A stretch of 64,000 nucleotides of DNA from positions 63,222,420-63,286,419 of the forward strand of contig CM068584.1 in the NCBI GenBank assembly GCA_035048485.1. Reading direction: 5' to 3'. Made by a program: the position numbers and the translations under genes. The notes under the pieces are model-generated. The model ran no database searches. It had not been told where the DNA came from and saw only the letters and a program-made list of their open reading frames with translations. This stretch comes from Pteria penguin (Eukaryota > Mollusca > Bivalvia > Pterioida > Pteriidae). Shown one piece after another: positions 34,151 to 47,444 of the stretch. Positions within the stretch are counted from its first letter, which is position 1. Every line of letters begins with the position of its first letter.

Positions 34151-35779
34151 TTAAATTCATCATGGACTACTTAGTGAAATTTAAGATTAAATTGCACTAT
34201 TTGCCACTTTTTTATGCCCCAGGATCGATAGATCGGGGCCATATTGTTTTTGTCCTGTCTGTCAGTCTGTCCTGTTTGTTTTTTTCGTCCAGATCCGTCA
34301 ACATTTGGCGCCACCTCAGGCAAAAGTAGGTCACAGAGGGTACCCCCCTTTAACAAACTTCTTCTTCAGACAAAGCGAATACATAGGAATGATCTAGGCA
34401 ATTGATAATGATGATTTCTTATGGACTTTTTGGACTATTTTGATCATAATTATGGTAAGGAATATTACTGTGAAAGAATTTTGTCAATATCTCAGCTTTT
34501 GGATTTTTATGAACTTTTCAGACTTCCAAAAAGGGGAGGAGGGGGGGGGTAGGGTGGCCATTTTTCACATTTTCAACTTTTTCTGCAAAAAAAGTTCTAA
34601 GGATTTTAATAAATCTTGGTAGAAATAAATCAATTATGATCCCCAGATCGTCCAGACCTCTTTACAAGTGGTACCGCCACAGTCAAAAGTTGGTCACAAA
34701 AGAGTACCCCCCTTTAAACAAATTTCTTCTTCATACTGACCTGTATATAGAAGACAAACAATGTTAATAGAAATGATCTGAAAGGGATGAGTGAAAAAGT
34801 CTTGTCATTTTGGTTCCCTTCCAAAAATTAAATTTTAAGAAAATGTTTCTCTACCCCATTTTTTTGCACTTGATTATATGAGCCCAACAATGCAGAAAAA
34901 GCGTTATATTTCCTAGTTAATTGATAATGAACGATTTTTATGGGGACTATAAATGATCCTAATTATGGTAAGGAATACTTTTTTGAAGGAAATTTTTGTC
35001 AATATCTCAATTTTTGGATTTTCCATTAATGTTTTAAGACTTCCAAAATGAGGGTGTATAGTGAACAGTACTCTCAAATTTTTAACTTCTGCTGTTATAC
35101 CACATGAAAGATTTTAATGAAACATGATAATACCATGTACATGAAGTAATGCAGGTACTAACTCTATCAATATTGTACATTTCATACAAATTGGTCCTCA
35201 GATGGTGCCTTCATGTGGTAAACTATATGTCTCAAAAATGGTTACATATACCACTTGGTAATTGAAATATGGAGAGTAGCGGTTCAAATCCAGCGGTGGT
35301 CAAATTTTTTTTCATGTTCCTTTACACATCTTATTTAGTTTTTAGATGTTTCACCAATCCACTCACCACATATGAAATTAAATTTGAAAAAAAAAAAAAA
35401 ATTTTTAAAAGGCCCACCCCCCGGGGGCCACCCATTTTAAAGTCGGATCTGGACAATATTTGAAGCACTTGTTGTTCATGACCCACCCATGACGTCAAAC
35501 AAAAAAGGCCCCACCTAAGAAACTAACTCAGGGGTTGCGTCTGAATTTCCCATCTTGCAGAGACAACGTAAATGCTGATTATAAAAATCACCTGAATGGA
35601 TGTGCAAAAAAGTGTTGATGTTTTTTATTCTGGTTTGAAATAAAATTTGATATACTTTCAACATTTGTGTTGACTTAGTCACAGTAATGCAAAAATAAAT
35701 AACTTCTTCTTTCCTGCATGACTGATAATGTAGGTACTCAGGTGAGCGATATAGGCTCACTTGGGCCTCTTTTATATAT

Positions 35780-38030
35780 ATATATATACATACTGTTTAT
35801 TATATACATGATACTTAGCGGAGGTTTCTTTCTGTCTATATAGACAAATGTAATACTTTTACAGTACATTAAAACAAAACAATTTTTGAAATGACCACTT
35901 ATTGTTAATCTTTTCAAGCTAAATGGTCTAAAGAAGAGACTCAATCAATTAGAGGGTATTTCCAGGAATACATCTTTGCAAAAGGTGGCAACGACTACTG
36001 GTAACCTCCCAAGTGAAGTATGAATTTTTAGTTAACAATCTGCAAATTTGTCGTCACTGCTTGTATTGTCAATTGTCTCGTTACTCATTCAACACATTTT
36101 AAACCTTCATTTTAAAATGTCAAATGTCAATTGCTTACTATTTAGAACTAATCATTTGTTAGATAAAAAATTTTGTGCAAGTGTATATTGTGTATAATTT
36201 AACTCAATTCATTATAATAGTCCTTTTATATGTGACAAATGACTCTGACTTTTCATTTAATTTTTTACTTATTTTCAAGGTAAAAATAGAAATTCAGGAA
36301 TTTTTAAAAGAAAAAATTTCATCCATGCACTGGAAGGAATTGATGAAAAGAAAAAAATAATGAAGATGAGGACAAAAATCTTTGATGAACAAAAAACGAC
36401 AAGACTAATAACATGTAAAAAATTTTCATGAATTGAAATTTGTGAAAAAAGCAACATAGTACTAATTGAGACATATCCCTTTGTACACAGTACATCTGAA
36501 ATAGTTCAGCAACATTATGTTGAGTACTTTGCAAACAATATCTATACTATACATGTTACCGTAAACAATCTGGTTATTTTTGCTGTCAAATTAATTTTTT
36601 TAGCGATTTTCGCGAGTCCACTTGAATTCGCAAAAATATTTTTCCTGAAGTTAAATCTACCGCAAAAAAGTCTAGATCCGCCAACGATAAAATAAGCTAG
36701 ATTTGCAGTATGCTGTGAATATTTAATTTTCAGTACCGTACATCCCGAATATAATACACACACTTTTTTTGCCAATTATTTAATGTGTATCATACATAGG
36801 AAGTAGAAATCTGTAACTTTTTTTCTTATCAACTTTGTGTTAACTATGATTTTTGACAGCAATTTGTTGTCACGTTAGACCCCTTTCTTTTGATATTTCA
36901 AATGGCCATGATAAGCTTCCGTAATCTTGACAATACTGTCATTATAAATATTTATCTACTTTATCAGTGACAAAATAGTCTTTGTCTCTGTTTTAATCAC
37001 GACAGTGGTTTTCCTGAAATGTGCAGATTGAACGGATAATATATATAAGTGACCTAGCGCATATATTGGTTAATTGAATAGTTACGCAATCAGGAAAATT
37101 ACTTATGACCCCTAACGGCATGAGCATCGACAGCGCGGCCTAATTAATCATAAAAAACAAATTTGTGTACAGGTCATTGATGATTTGTGTCATACAGCTT
37201 TGTCAGATGGTCTTTCTGTTTTTTTTTTTTCTATTAAAACGAATTGTACGGGTTACTTAATTTGGACTAATGTCCTGAAGATAGCAATTGGTTTTTAATT
37301 AATTTTTTTCTTAATTAATTTCTTCACAAACATAGCAATTCCCCACGAAAAGTTGACGTAATGTAATGTGGGAACAACGCACTATCAATCATAATGAGAA
37401 TGAAAAATTTGAAGCGGTCGTTTTGGATGAGGGCTGAAACTAATAGTATGGCCGCAGTAGTAAAGAAAAAATTGAGTCTGTGCGAGTTTGATTTGTAAAT
37501 GAAGATGAACAAGAGGTAATGAGTGAAAAGCGTTGAATAATCACACGATGAATAAAAGGCTGGTTGTTCCATAATGCGATCACATTGTCAAAGGTATATG
37601 GCAAAGCAAATTCAATTGACAACATCATCGAATTGAGGAGGTGTCCAAAAGACAAATTACTGAAATATAAAAAGCAAAATCATATACATATGCTGGTAAA
37701 TCCTCAATTGCGTCTCATAGTTTTTGCTGTTTCAACAGGAAAGGGATATTGTTTTATGGTTTTTTTCCCTGCATATTATACATGGAGTTAGACTTTTTTT
37801 TTTCGTGATTTTTCAAAATCAGTTTTTTAGGTGCGTATTATACTCAAGTGCGTAGATTAGATTCGCCAAAAAAAAGAAACACAAAAATAAATCTATAAGC
37901 ATTTTGCTTAAATATCGCAAAATAAAATCGAAGCAAAAAAGTATCCAGATTTAACGGTGATGTGATATATGTATGTATGTTTTTTAAAACCATGGGAATA
38001 TAAACTTAAAATTCATTTATAATGAAATAG
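35780..38030. other. Non-coding stretch without recognised features
   Basis: Only short random-looking frames (at most 82 codons). Nothing recognised. Confidence 0.4.
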
Positions 38031-38039
38031 TATCTCAAA

Positions 38040-38665
38040 GGAGCAGTGTTGAAACCAAAAATCGACTTGAAAAGTGGAACTAAAGAATCTATCTAAGGAC
38101 AGAGCTAATGCATGATGAACTCCTTAGTTTTAGGAGGGATTTACTATTTTTGATGACCTGAAAACTTGCAGTAAAATAATTTAATGTCAGTACAAAAGCA
38201 CTGAAAACAAGACTTATGATGCTTTCGGGGATTATCTAGTCCACCAGCCAGTGACACCAGCCATAGTGCTTATAATAAATATAAAACATATATACTTTTT
38301 AATTTAGTGCACCATAATGCGCATTTTGAACAAACATATTTCGGGCAGTGATGCTCTTGGCCAAATGAATTGGAATTCCGAAAATATATAAATATTTGAA
38401 GAGCAGTGTTGAAACCAAAATGACCTAAACGAAAAGTGAACTAAAGAATCTATCTATAGGACAGAGCTATGGCAATGAGGGAGATACTCCTTAGTTTTAG
38501 AGGGATGTTTAACTAAAATTCGATGACTGAAAATTTGAAGTATATATTTAAATGTCAGTATCAGAAAGCACTGAAAACTAGACTTATGATGCCCTCGGTG
38601 ACTACCAGTCCACCAGTACAGTGACACGTGGCCTAGTGCTGTATAATACAATATAAAACATACAT
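38040..38665. repeat. Tandem duplication, period about 360 bp
   Basis: gagcagtgttgaaaccaaaa, actaaagaatctatct, ctccttagttttag, gcactgaaaac and agacttatgatgc occur at 38,041-38,290 and again at 38,400-38,660. Between them lies gcaccataatgcgcattttg, related to 257-276. It is a fragment of a dispersed repeat, not a gene. Confidence 0.8.
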
Positions 38666-38669
38666 TTTC

Positions 38670-40490
38670 AAAATAATTTTTAACTTTGTCAATTTCTTAC
38701 ATATGTACTGCACTGTCAATTACTTTTTTTAATTAATAGTTTAATGCAGTTTTACGATTATTGATCACCTCGAGCTCCTTTAGACTTTGTTTTGATTGTA
38801 AAAAAATAAGAGAAACAATTTTAGTATTTTTTTTTTTAAAATAACTATAAATTTGCAAATAAAAAATTAAAGGTTGAGAATAGGTTAGTGATAATTTGAT
38901 TTCATGAATTTTAACATGTTATCCAAAAATTATTTGATTTTGTTGTACCAAAAAAAAAAAAAATGAATTCCATTGTAATATAAAATGTAATTTTTATTGC
39001 ACTCTTTGTTCATCAAAGTAGTAAAAATATTATGTATACTTGTGTACATTTTAAATGCAATTGATTTCTCTATTAATGAATTTAAGATGTCTCACATTTA
39101 AACTTTCAACTTGAATTTAAATATGAACATTCTGGTAAAGCATTATGTTTTGAATAAAATTTGCGTTTAAATCATTTTTAAATGATAATAAATTTTTTTT
39201 GTCATGAACTTGAAAGTTGTGTTTTATATACTTATTCAGCTCTATAATACATTGTACATACATATAGAAATGGTATGTATATGGAAAGATATGAATAATC
39301 CTCAGTCAAGACGATTTGGAATATGGAATGATGTTTCTAATAAACATTTAGAAGTAGCAATACCTTGCACCATTATGAGAGAATAAAAGGTTTTAGGTTT
39401 CATGCAGACATGAGCACCATAGGTGTGTTGGTTAATTAGTGTGTGACGTAGCTTTCAACAATTTTACCAATATCGCAAACATGGATAAGCAGGAGTTATC
39501 AACCCTCTTAAACAAAGTGGCGTTTATCCGGGAATCAAATTTGGATCGTCAGCACCGTAAGTCAAGCCCCTTAACCACTACACCAAGCCTGCCCTTCCAC
39601 AGTTGAGTAATCTCCATATAGCAAATCACCCTATATGTAACATGCTCCTTGTAACATTGAATATTTACTCTCAAACAGTCACATGCACTTCGCAAAGTTA
39701 GTGGAGTTCGACATATAATGTACAATGTACTCTTTGTATCTAACTGACAAACACCATGATAACTTAGCACTGCCCTTGACCTTCAAAATCAATATGTTAA
39801 AAGTTCTCTTAATGTAAAGTTTAAGTTTGAATATGCAGTTTCTATCCTTGTTTAATTGGATGGTGGCCTTCCTTCAAAACCATGCCATGTGATGAATATA
39901 AAAATGAAACAAGGGCTACGCAAAGCGTGGCATCCCCTTGCATTGTAGACCAATAGTGACATTCACCTTTGACCTCTTGAACCCAATATCGAATTAAAGT
40001 TTCTTCTTCCTATTGATACACAAAGCCCATAATATACAAATATGAAATGAATTGGACAGAAACTGTGGCCTTCATAGTGTCTACAAGCTTCATGACCGAC
40101 GAAATGAATAGAATAACGCACAACACGTACGGTACCGTTACTATAGTCAAGCCCATATCCCTCATCCGTAAGGAGTTGCCGAGGGATAATGATGCATGCA
40201 AATCACGAATATTATATGAAAAAGTAATGTCTACCTAAGCCATAAAATAATATGTATGAAAATATATGCTCGGGTCTCCTTAAAGCCATATGAGACAGTA
40301 ACAAGAATATTAGGGAGACCCATTTTTTATGTATTATTTTTTAAGGCTAGGAAATATACAAAAAAATAAAACTAGGTGTGTGATTCGTGACATCCTATAG
40401 ACCTCTTAATGTCCAATTGTTAACAAAATATATTGAAAAATAAGAAATTTGTTATATTGTCCCCCTAAGCCATATGTTAGGGTATGGTCC
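38670..40490. other. Non-coding stretch with repeat fragments
   Basis: Contains a tRNA-like SINE head (39,515-39,596) and a small inverted phrase (gggtctcc near 40,274 and ggagaccc near 40,313). No gene recognised. Confidence 0.4.
39515..39596 (-). repeat. tRNA-like SINE head
   Basis: The minus strand gives cttggtgtagtggttaaggg (A-box-like) and, 45 bases on, a degraded B box (tttgattcccgg). The downstream body is not of the META type seen elsewhere here. Probably a different, old SINE. Confidence 0.5.
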
Positions 40491-41118
40491 TACCATAGAA
40501 CTTTAGTTAAACAGAAATTGAATGCACAGATTCAAGACAATGAACCATAAATAAGAATAGGATGGTCCTGGCACATACGTAATCTATCAAGGACAACACT
40601 CATATTATGTACAGCTCACGACTAGCTCAACATTTTGCCCAGTATATACTTTCACTGTCTTGTGGCAAATGACTCATTAACATATTGAATATCACTGAGG
40701 TATGATATACATGTATATCTACAAAAATTCAAAGAATATTTTGTAACTTTCTTCCAAATACAATGGTCTTTTTGGGCGACTCTAAGAACTTAAATACTTT
40801 CACTGGTTTATTTATTTATTTTTTTTTTCTTTTTTTTGCTTGAGGTCAATGAATATGTCAAGTAACAAGACTTTCTAAGAGCTCCTGCCGAAACAGGTGA
40901 TTTGAAATCCCTTATGATTATGGAAAGGTGAAGGAGACTTAATTTTATCAGTTATGATGAAACGGCCTGAACGTAAAATAAGATCTGCGTTAATTCACAC
41001 AGTACTCAAACTCATATTCGCATTGATCACTTCCTATGATCGAAAAATTCCCGAAGTGCAATGATAGTAACTATAAAAGAACAATAAAAAGAAATGTTAA
41101 GACAAATATGTCTTTTAC

Positions 41119-41185
41119 CTTTTTCATCTTTCAACTTATTTATTGCATCTTCTGATATGCTTCTGTTCCATAAAATCGTCTCCAT
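41119..41185 (-). pseudogene. Candidate first coding exon (copy B), 1-bp insertion
   Basis: Starts at ATG 41,185-41,183 and reads METILWNRSISEDAINKLKD on the minus strand before a GTAAAAG donor. It keeps Trp at codon 6, unlike copy A. It is 67 bp because of one extra A in the last codons, which would shift the frame unless it is a sequencing error. The TTCGAA cluster lies just upstream, as in the other copies. Confidence 0.5.
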
Positions 41186-42672
41186 GTTTTACCTTCCTTA
41201 CCATCTTTTTAAATAGTCGTTCGAAGGAGATTTTTTTTTCTAGTTTGAATATATGATTTTTTGTTTTGCACGAACGATATAGTTTTTTCGTTCGAACGAG
41301 TTAATTCACACGTTAGAATCAAATAATTCATAGCTCACACGAAATAGTTTCTCATTCGAAAGAGATTTTTTCTCTCGTTCGAACAAGATAACTATGATAA
41401 GTAATATTTGTAAAAAATGTAATTAAAAAATCCTTATCAAAAACATATAGATAGCCTATCAACGTAGCTCACATATGCTTTGACTGTGTGACTAACTAGC
41501 TTACTTCTCTGATCTGTAAAATCCGACCTTACAGTCAGAAGGGATTAAGGTTCAGGACTATATCAAAGCCGATTTTTATTTTTTAATATCTGGTATGTTT
41601 ATGGATGCCTTCAGAACGAAAATAAAACTGAGGAGACCTTCTCCAAATTTGATATAAACTTCAAAAATACTGTTTGACTGAAATAGAGAGTGATAGGTTG
41701 TGTTTAAAAGCAAAGAAAACACACCGTTTCGATTTCTCAAACACCATGTAGAACATTATGAAATATCTTTAAAAAGATTTGTCCCATAAATCTGAAGTTG
41801 AAATCAAGAAATCCACGTTGATAGAGGGAGAGTTCTATTCATTAGTAAAGTTGGATGGGGTAAACGAAAAACAGTCGTCCTGCTTAGATACTGAAGTAAC
41901 GAATTTAGTAAATAAAGTGAACTAAATACGTATGGCTTTTGTGAAAAAAAAAATAAATCCAATTATATATTTCGAACTTGGCAGTCAATGTCTTTCGCAT
42001 TCTAATATTTGACACTAATCATTTATGTGACACTGACCATTAACGGTAAATGATGTCAGATCCACACATAGTAACAAGAGACAACTCAGTTCAAAAATTT
42101 GCACCCTATTTCCCAAAAGATCATTTACCAGCGCAAATCAAAATGATATGAAAACTTCTTACTATGGGGCCTTCAAGCAGGCAATTACTTAATAGTTATC
42201 TTCCCTTTACCGATACCGTCCCGGTCGTATCTGCTATATAAGGCACTGAAAAAGCTGTTATCGCGAGAGATTAAAAGAACGTATACGCATAGTAGTTTAA
42301 AAATATTTGTGTTTAGTTAAATTTAATTCACTGATAAAATCTATGAATGACTAAAATTAGTTGCTGGGTTTGTTTTTATCCTCTGTTATGAAATTTCAGT
42401 TTTAAATTTTAGAATTTAAATCTACAGAACAAATAATGGAAAAGGAAACTTCTCCCTTACAAAATAATTGTTCGCCACACCAACGCTAAGTTTATTTATT
42501 CAGTAATGGAAAGATGTATCAAAGTAGTGCGGTACATGTCAGTAGTGTGACAAAAAACTAGAACGGTAAATATAAAGAGATTTTTCTAGTTTCATAATCA
42601 TTATTTTCCACTGGTGATATGGGACAGTTTAAAAACAATTTTGTATCTTGTACTAATACATATTTGACTCAC

Positions 42673-42774
42673 AGAGTCCGTGGCAATTACCATCAGCATT
42701 AGCATCCATAAGGTATCTTGACTATATCTGTGTGACCATTTAATACAGCCTGGTGAAATGGAGTGTCCCTCAAG
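42673..42774 (-). pseudogene. Ankyrin-repeat exon with three insertions (copy B)
   Basis: Counterpart of 10,996-11,094 but 102 bp long. Extra bases occur in GAGGGACACT, ATACCTTATGGATGC and GATGGTAATTGCC, which break the frame even though the total remains a multiple of three. The donor is gtgagtca instead of gtaagtca; the acceptor ...attgtag is kept. The insertions are in short homopolymers or doublets, so part of the damage may be uncorrected read error. Confidence 0.6.
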
Positions 42775-44259
42775 CTACAATGCGGAAAATATTGTTGAAA
42801 AAGAGTGCTATAGAGTGATGAATTAATGTTAATAGATCAAGCATTGGAAAAAGATGCTTAGAAACTATAATAAAAGATCTGACATACTAGAAACAAAGAA
42901 GAGATGTACAGATTTATTGCGATAAAATAAACAAGCAATGAAAAAGTAATAATGATAATAAAACAAAATCACACTCTAAAATAAGAAACAAACAAGAAAA
43001 CAGCCCCGCCCCCTCCAAAAAAATAATAATAATAATAAATAAATAGAATTGATTAAATAAATAAAAATAAAACTAAATTGAAACAGAAATCAAACAATCA
43101 ATAGCTCTGTTTTTATAAAATCTAATCAGTGTCTCTGTTTATTTTAAATATATTATATTATATGACCTTTAGAGAGACTATAGGACTTCACCATAGAAAG
43201 CTAAGTAGTATAAAGACCTATACAATTTAAAAGTAGTGTTTGCCATAAATATTTTATCCTACAAAAAAGATTCTGAAAGTTAATAATCTGACGCGAAACC
43301 AAATTTACCAGCTCCCTTTTCGAATTAAATGGTCGTTCCCGTAAATGTTTTATGGAATAATATGCTAGTATCAAAATATGTTAGAGGACTACAAAATAAG
43401 TAAACCTCTCTCCTCCCGCCTTTAAGTCTATAAACGTCTGAAAGATTAATGGAAGCTTGTGATTTATGGCCAATAAAAAATCAATTTATGATTTGATGCA
43501 GTGTAAATATAATTATAATTCCTGACCAAAATCCGAGATCAAGGCAATAAGGTCAAAAATGGTACAAACTGAAAAACTTCTTTGTTTGTTCGTTAAGCCT
43601 TGCAGGTTTTGTCTTCCTACCTTATAAAATTTCAAAGAAATAACCAATAACATGAAAGTGTGACCACCAGCCAGACGGACGAATTCCGCTATGCGTCGCA
43701 GGTGACATAAAAACGAAGTTAAAGTTAAAACAAAATATCATACAACGAGAGAAATGATGTTGCTGTCCTCTATGCCAATGGATAAATAACAGATATGCAA
43801 AAAAGGCGATAAAAGCAACATCGCAATTGGAATAAAATTAGAACACTATCAATTGCGAAAATTTTCAGAAACCAAATATCAATTTTTATTTATTTGCAGA
43901 CTTATTATATTGATGGGAGTTTGTTTACTTAATAAGGATATATGATTGTATGACACTAAAATAAAGCTCTGTAAAAGCAAAAATCGTTTGAACCTAGAAA
44001 AAGATTGGGGGGGACAGTCAAATAACTTTAAATTTATCACATTATAGTTTGATTTTTTATATTAAGCTAATATATGTTATTACATTCATCTCGAAAAACA
44101 ATAAGACTTTGAGATATAAGATTTATTATCTCAAATATTAAACTTTTAATTTAAAGCTAAGCGCAAGATGACCGTACGGTCGATGTCGAAAGTTAACTAC
44201 AATATAACACATATGCACCTACATGGACGTAAGCTGTATGGGATGTCTCGTGGAACCTA

Positions 44260-44765
44260 ATTTTAGATCATAACTTCACTTCCGTTTGTCTTCTAAAAAA
44301 AAAACCATGGCCGTAATATAATAGGTCATTGGAACAACCTTTTTAGGGTTGACTCCATGGCTTGACGTTTACATGCGGCATGCTTTTTACTACATATACC
44401 CACATAAATCTTTACCGATCCCTTTGCAATAATCCTTCACATGTTTTTTATAAACAGGAAATCTTATAATAAGTTTCTTGTCCTTCATTTCGATGAATAC
44501 CCAGTTTTGGTTTATTACGATCGCCCAATTAATATCTTGATAGATGACAAAAAAGGCTCGAAATGAATATTGAATCTTTGCTGGGTCCAACATCTAGTTT
44601 GAAGTGATATTAGACAATTATTTAGCCACACAGGTGACAGGTGATCAGCCATGAAACGTAGTTACCGTGATATACCCTCGATATATATGAGAATGTTGCA
44701 ACTTGCTTCCGGCAAGTCAACTTTTAAATATATTATATAATTCGTCCTACGACTGAAACCCATGT
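44260..44765 (+). pseudogene. Retroelement coding relic (copy B, deleted form)
   Basis: Direct counterpart of 12,560-12,985, with additional indels and no open frame. Confidence 0.55.
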
Positions 44766-45594
44766 GATTGGCACATGACGAAGAAATCATCACTTTTTGC
44801 TGGTGTTTACATGCGAGCTGTAATTAAAAACACATGTTTCTAGTGCCAATTACAGGTATATTGGGGAAATATTAAAATTAAAATTGTCATTTATAAAGTC
44901 TTCAATACACCTTTATTTGAAGGAAAAAATTACGAATTTAAAGGTGAATCCTTTGATTATACAGCTGTTTTCGGTGAATGGGAAGACTGTCCCGTAAACC
45001 GATTAACCAAACCAATTGATTGACTAATGTCATGTCAATAGTGATGCCTTTGGGGGGTGGGGGGATTGATGGTTTTTATTTCTTAAATTTTGTTTTGGGG
45101 GTTTTTTGTATGCTTGTTGTTATAATTCTTTTCTTTTTTTTATTTTGTTTTTCAAAACATTACAACACTACATTAAAACTGTATATTAGTAACTCTTCTT
45201 TTCATCCTCTCAGTATGCTCATTTCTACATAAAGATCGAAACTTGCTGAAGAATAGTTCAAACCAATTTTTTTTGAGGTGGGGGGTGGGGGGTGGGGGGA
45301 AAATGGATCTTTAATAATTTAACATTTTATTAATTAACTTTTAAATTTTAATAACATCTTAATATGTTTGCAAAAGTATGAAGTTGCAGCATGTCGGTAG
45401 TGTTAAACGTTATGTGCTTTTTTCCTTCTGTGATCGTCAATATTTCCCATTGGTGATAGGAAGCATTCCGTCCTGAATTCAGGGATCTAATTAAAAAAAT
45501 TTTTTCCTCTACTCAGCATTATGTAATCTTTTTATTAAGCATTGTATTCTGATTAACGGAGATTATATCACCTATCACATTTTTATCATATGGC

Positions 45595-45852
45595 ATGTCA
45601 TCGAGTTATGGTTATAAAATTGTATATCTTCAATACATTTCTGAGAGAACCTTTTCAAACAAAAACAAAAATACCAAAAAAAATATTATAATAGACAGTA
45701 CTGCATTTCATTTAAGTCCAAGTTCTGCAGAGGCACGTAATACAAAAATAAATGCAAATCCTAGATTAAAAAAATTATTTCGAAATGACAAAAAGGACGT
45801 CAAGACTAGAAATGGACAAAACATTGGCAAAATTACTGGAAAATTTAAATAA
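45595..45852 (+). other. Conserved small open frame (copy B)
   Basis: An 85-codon frame with the same first residues as the frame at 13,720. It then runs across the 962-bp deletion junction into different sequence (NGQNIGKITGKFK). Unknown nature. Confidence 0.22.
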
Positions 45853-46352
45853 TAACTTCAGGGGCATTTCACTTTCAAACTGACAGTTTTAAGGCAATAT
45901 TTTTTTCGTTGTTAATACTGATTCTCTGTAAACATCAACCATGTTATATAGAGGGTGTGGCACGCATAGTCTCAGAAGAACATCAAACTGTTTTGGGTAT
46001 TTAAGTTACATGAGTAGATAAAAAAATCTATATTCATTTGGTTGCTGTTTGTTACGGTTGCCATGGTAACAGGTCTGTGTAAGTTGTTTTTGCTTTGCAC
46101 CCTCCTGAGATTCTCGTTTATAATCTTACAAAAAATGGAGTTTTGGGGGCATCTGCATCATTCTTTATAAAAAACCATTTTAATGTTTTCAACTTTTATT
46201 TTGCCAACATGGTTCAATGTAAATACTTTTATGTTTTATGCATTTCAGTTTTAAATCTCAATTAAATCCCAAAAACAGAAATCGAAAAGCAATCTTCTCT
46301 CTTACAAAATAATTAGTTACCCAACGCTAAGTTATTTATTCAGTAATGAATG

Positions 46353-46852
46353 NNNNNNNNNNNNNNNNNNNNNNNNNNNNNNNNNNNNNNNNNNNNNNNN
46401 NNNNNNNNNNNNNNNNNNNNNNNNNNNNNNNNNNNNNNNNNNNNNNNNNNNNNNNNNNNNNNNNNNNNNNNNNNNNNNNNNNNNNNNNNNNNNNNNNNNN
46501 NNNNNNNNNNNNNNNNNNNNNNNNNNNNNNNNNNNNNNNNNNNNNNNNNNNNNNNNNNNNNNNNNNNNNNNNNNNNNNNNNNNNNNNNNNNNNNNNNNNN
46601 NNNNNNNNNNNNNNNNNNNNNNNNNNNNNNNNNNNNNNNNNNNNNNNNNNNNNNNNNNNNNNNNNNNNNNNNNNNNNNNNNNNNNNNNNNNNNNNNNNNN
46701 NNNNNNNNNNNNNNNNNNNNNNNNNNNNNNNNNNNNNNNNNNNNNNNNNNNNNNNNNNNNNNNNNNNNNNNNNNNNNNNNNNNNNNNNNNNNNNNNNNNN
46801 NNNNNNNNNNNNNNNNNNNNNNNNNNNNNNNNNNNNNNNNNNNNNNNNNNNN
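46353..46852. other. Assembly gap of exactly 500 N
   Basis: The run is exactly 500 long, a default spacer of scaffolding programs rather than a measured size. Left of it is the end of direct copy B (equivalent to A 15,430); right of it the sequence starts as the reverse complement of A from 14,890 downward. Confidence 0.97.
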
Positions 46853-47018
46853 CAATTGTCAAACTGCATACTGTTGTCGCTAATAAGTTTTGTTTCCTTG
46901 TTGAATCAATTTTTAAAACTCCCTTTAGGATCGATATATTAAGATAAGACAAGGGTAGATTTAGTAAAATCAAAAATAACGTGACATTTCATTCTTATTC
47001 ATACCCCTCTTCTTGCAG

Positions 47019-47117
47019 GATAATGACACTCCACTCCATATGGCAGCACAAAACGGTCACCTTGATGTAGTAAAGATACTTATCGATGCAGAGGCGAATG
47101 TCAATGCCATGGGCAAG
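47019..47117 (+). CDS. Single ankyrin-repeat exon, intact
   Basis: A 99-bp exon after acceptor ...cctcttcttgcag and before donor gtaggtga. It encodes DNDTPLHMAAQNGHLDVV then KILIDAEANVNAMGK, a full consensus 33-residue repeat in phase 0. It is identical base for base to the exon at 51,470-51,568. The intron next to it differs from that copy by many single-base indels close to the N gap, while the exon does not differ at all. In the plus direction the next exons would be 51,470 and 58,030, and all join in frame, so this strand could encode a run of ankyrin repeats. The first and last exons of such a gene are not identified. Confidence 0.8.
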
Positions 47118-47177
47118 GTAGGTGAAAAAAGAATGTCCTACATGATAGAAATGTAGTCTCATTTTTCCCTAGAAATG

Positions 47178-47444
47178 CGAAGACGGCGTGGCCCAGTGGA
47201 TAATATGCCCGGATCGAAAGATCACGTGTTCGATTCCCGCCGCGGACATAAAAGTGTTCTTTCATTCGTATGAGACAGTAAAAAGCGAAGTCCCGTGTCA
47301 GGGTAGGCATGGCACGTAACAATTTCCTCACTGCTCCTAGTTGGTCTATCACAAAGGTAAATATTTCTATGCAATGCATCAGGGAGATGCCGTAACCATA
47401 TACGCGAAATAAAGGTGGAGTGACGTAAAGCAATACTCAATCAA
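47178..47444 (+). mobile_element. META-type SINE (same insertion as 14,341 and 51,629)
   Basis: Head with cgtggcccagtggataatat and B box tgttcgattcccgc, a central domain with cccgtgtcagggtaggcatg, and a tail with caatactcaatcaa. It is preceded by the target duplication cctagaaatg (47,168-47,177); the downstream half has decayed to ccagacatg. Confidence 0.85.

Larger units (their letters stand above)
31830..35780. repeat. Nested tandem and dispersed repeat block
   Basis: A segment of about 1.2-1.3 kb occurs twice in direct orientation (32,220-33,465 and 34,390-35,660). Within it, a phrase of the type gataatgatgatttcttatgg, tgatcataattatggtaagg, attttgtcaatatctcaat recurs near 32,265, 32,785, 34,395 and 34,915, giving an inner period of about 0.5 kb. 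The block ends in ctcaggtgagcgatataggc then cacttgggcctctt (35,738-35,771), wording seen at the ends of abundant bivalve repeats. No coding sequence. Copies differ by many 1-bp indels. Confidence 0.75.
40497..46352. repeat. Composite repeat unit B, direct copy of 8.9-15.43 kb
   Basis: Parallel to unit A from aactttagttaaacagaaat through to cagtaatgaatg, where the assembly gap begins. It lacks the 962 bp of A between 13,944 and 14,905, which include an ankyrin exon and a SINE. It differs from A by an unusual number of single-base insertions, many in homopolymers. Confidence 0.85.

Noticed and set aside
46332..46973. Frames of 171-213 codons crossing the N run
   Set aside because: They are open only because N has no stop codons.
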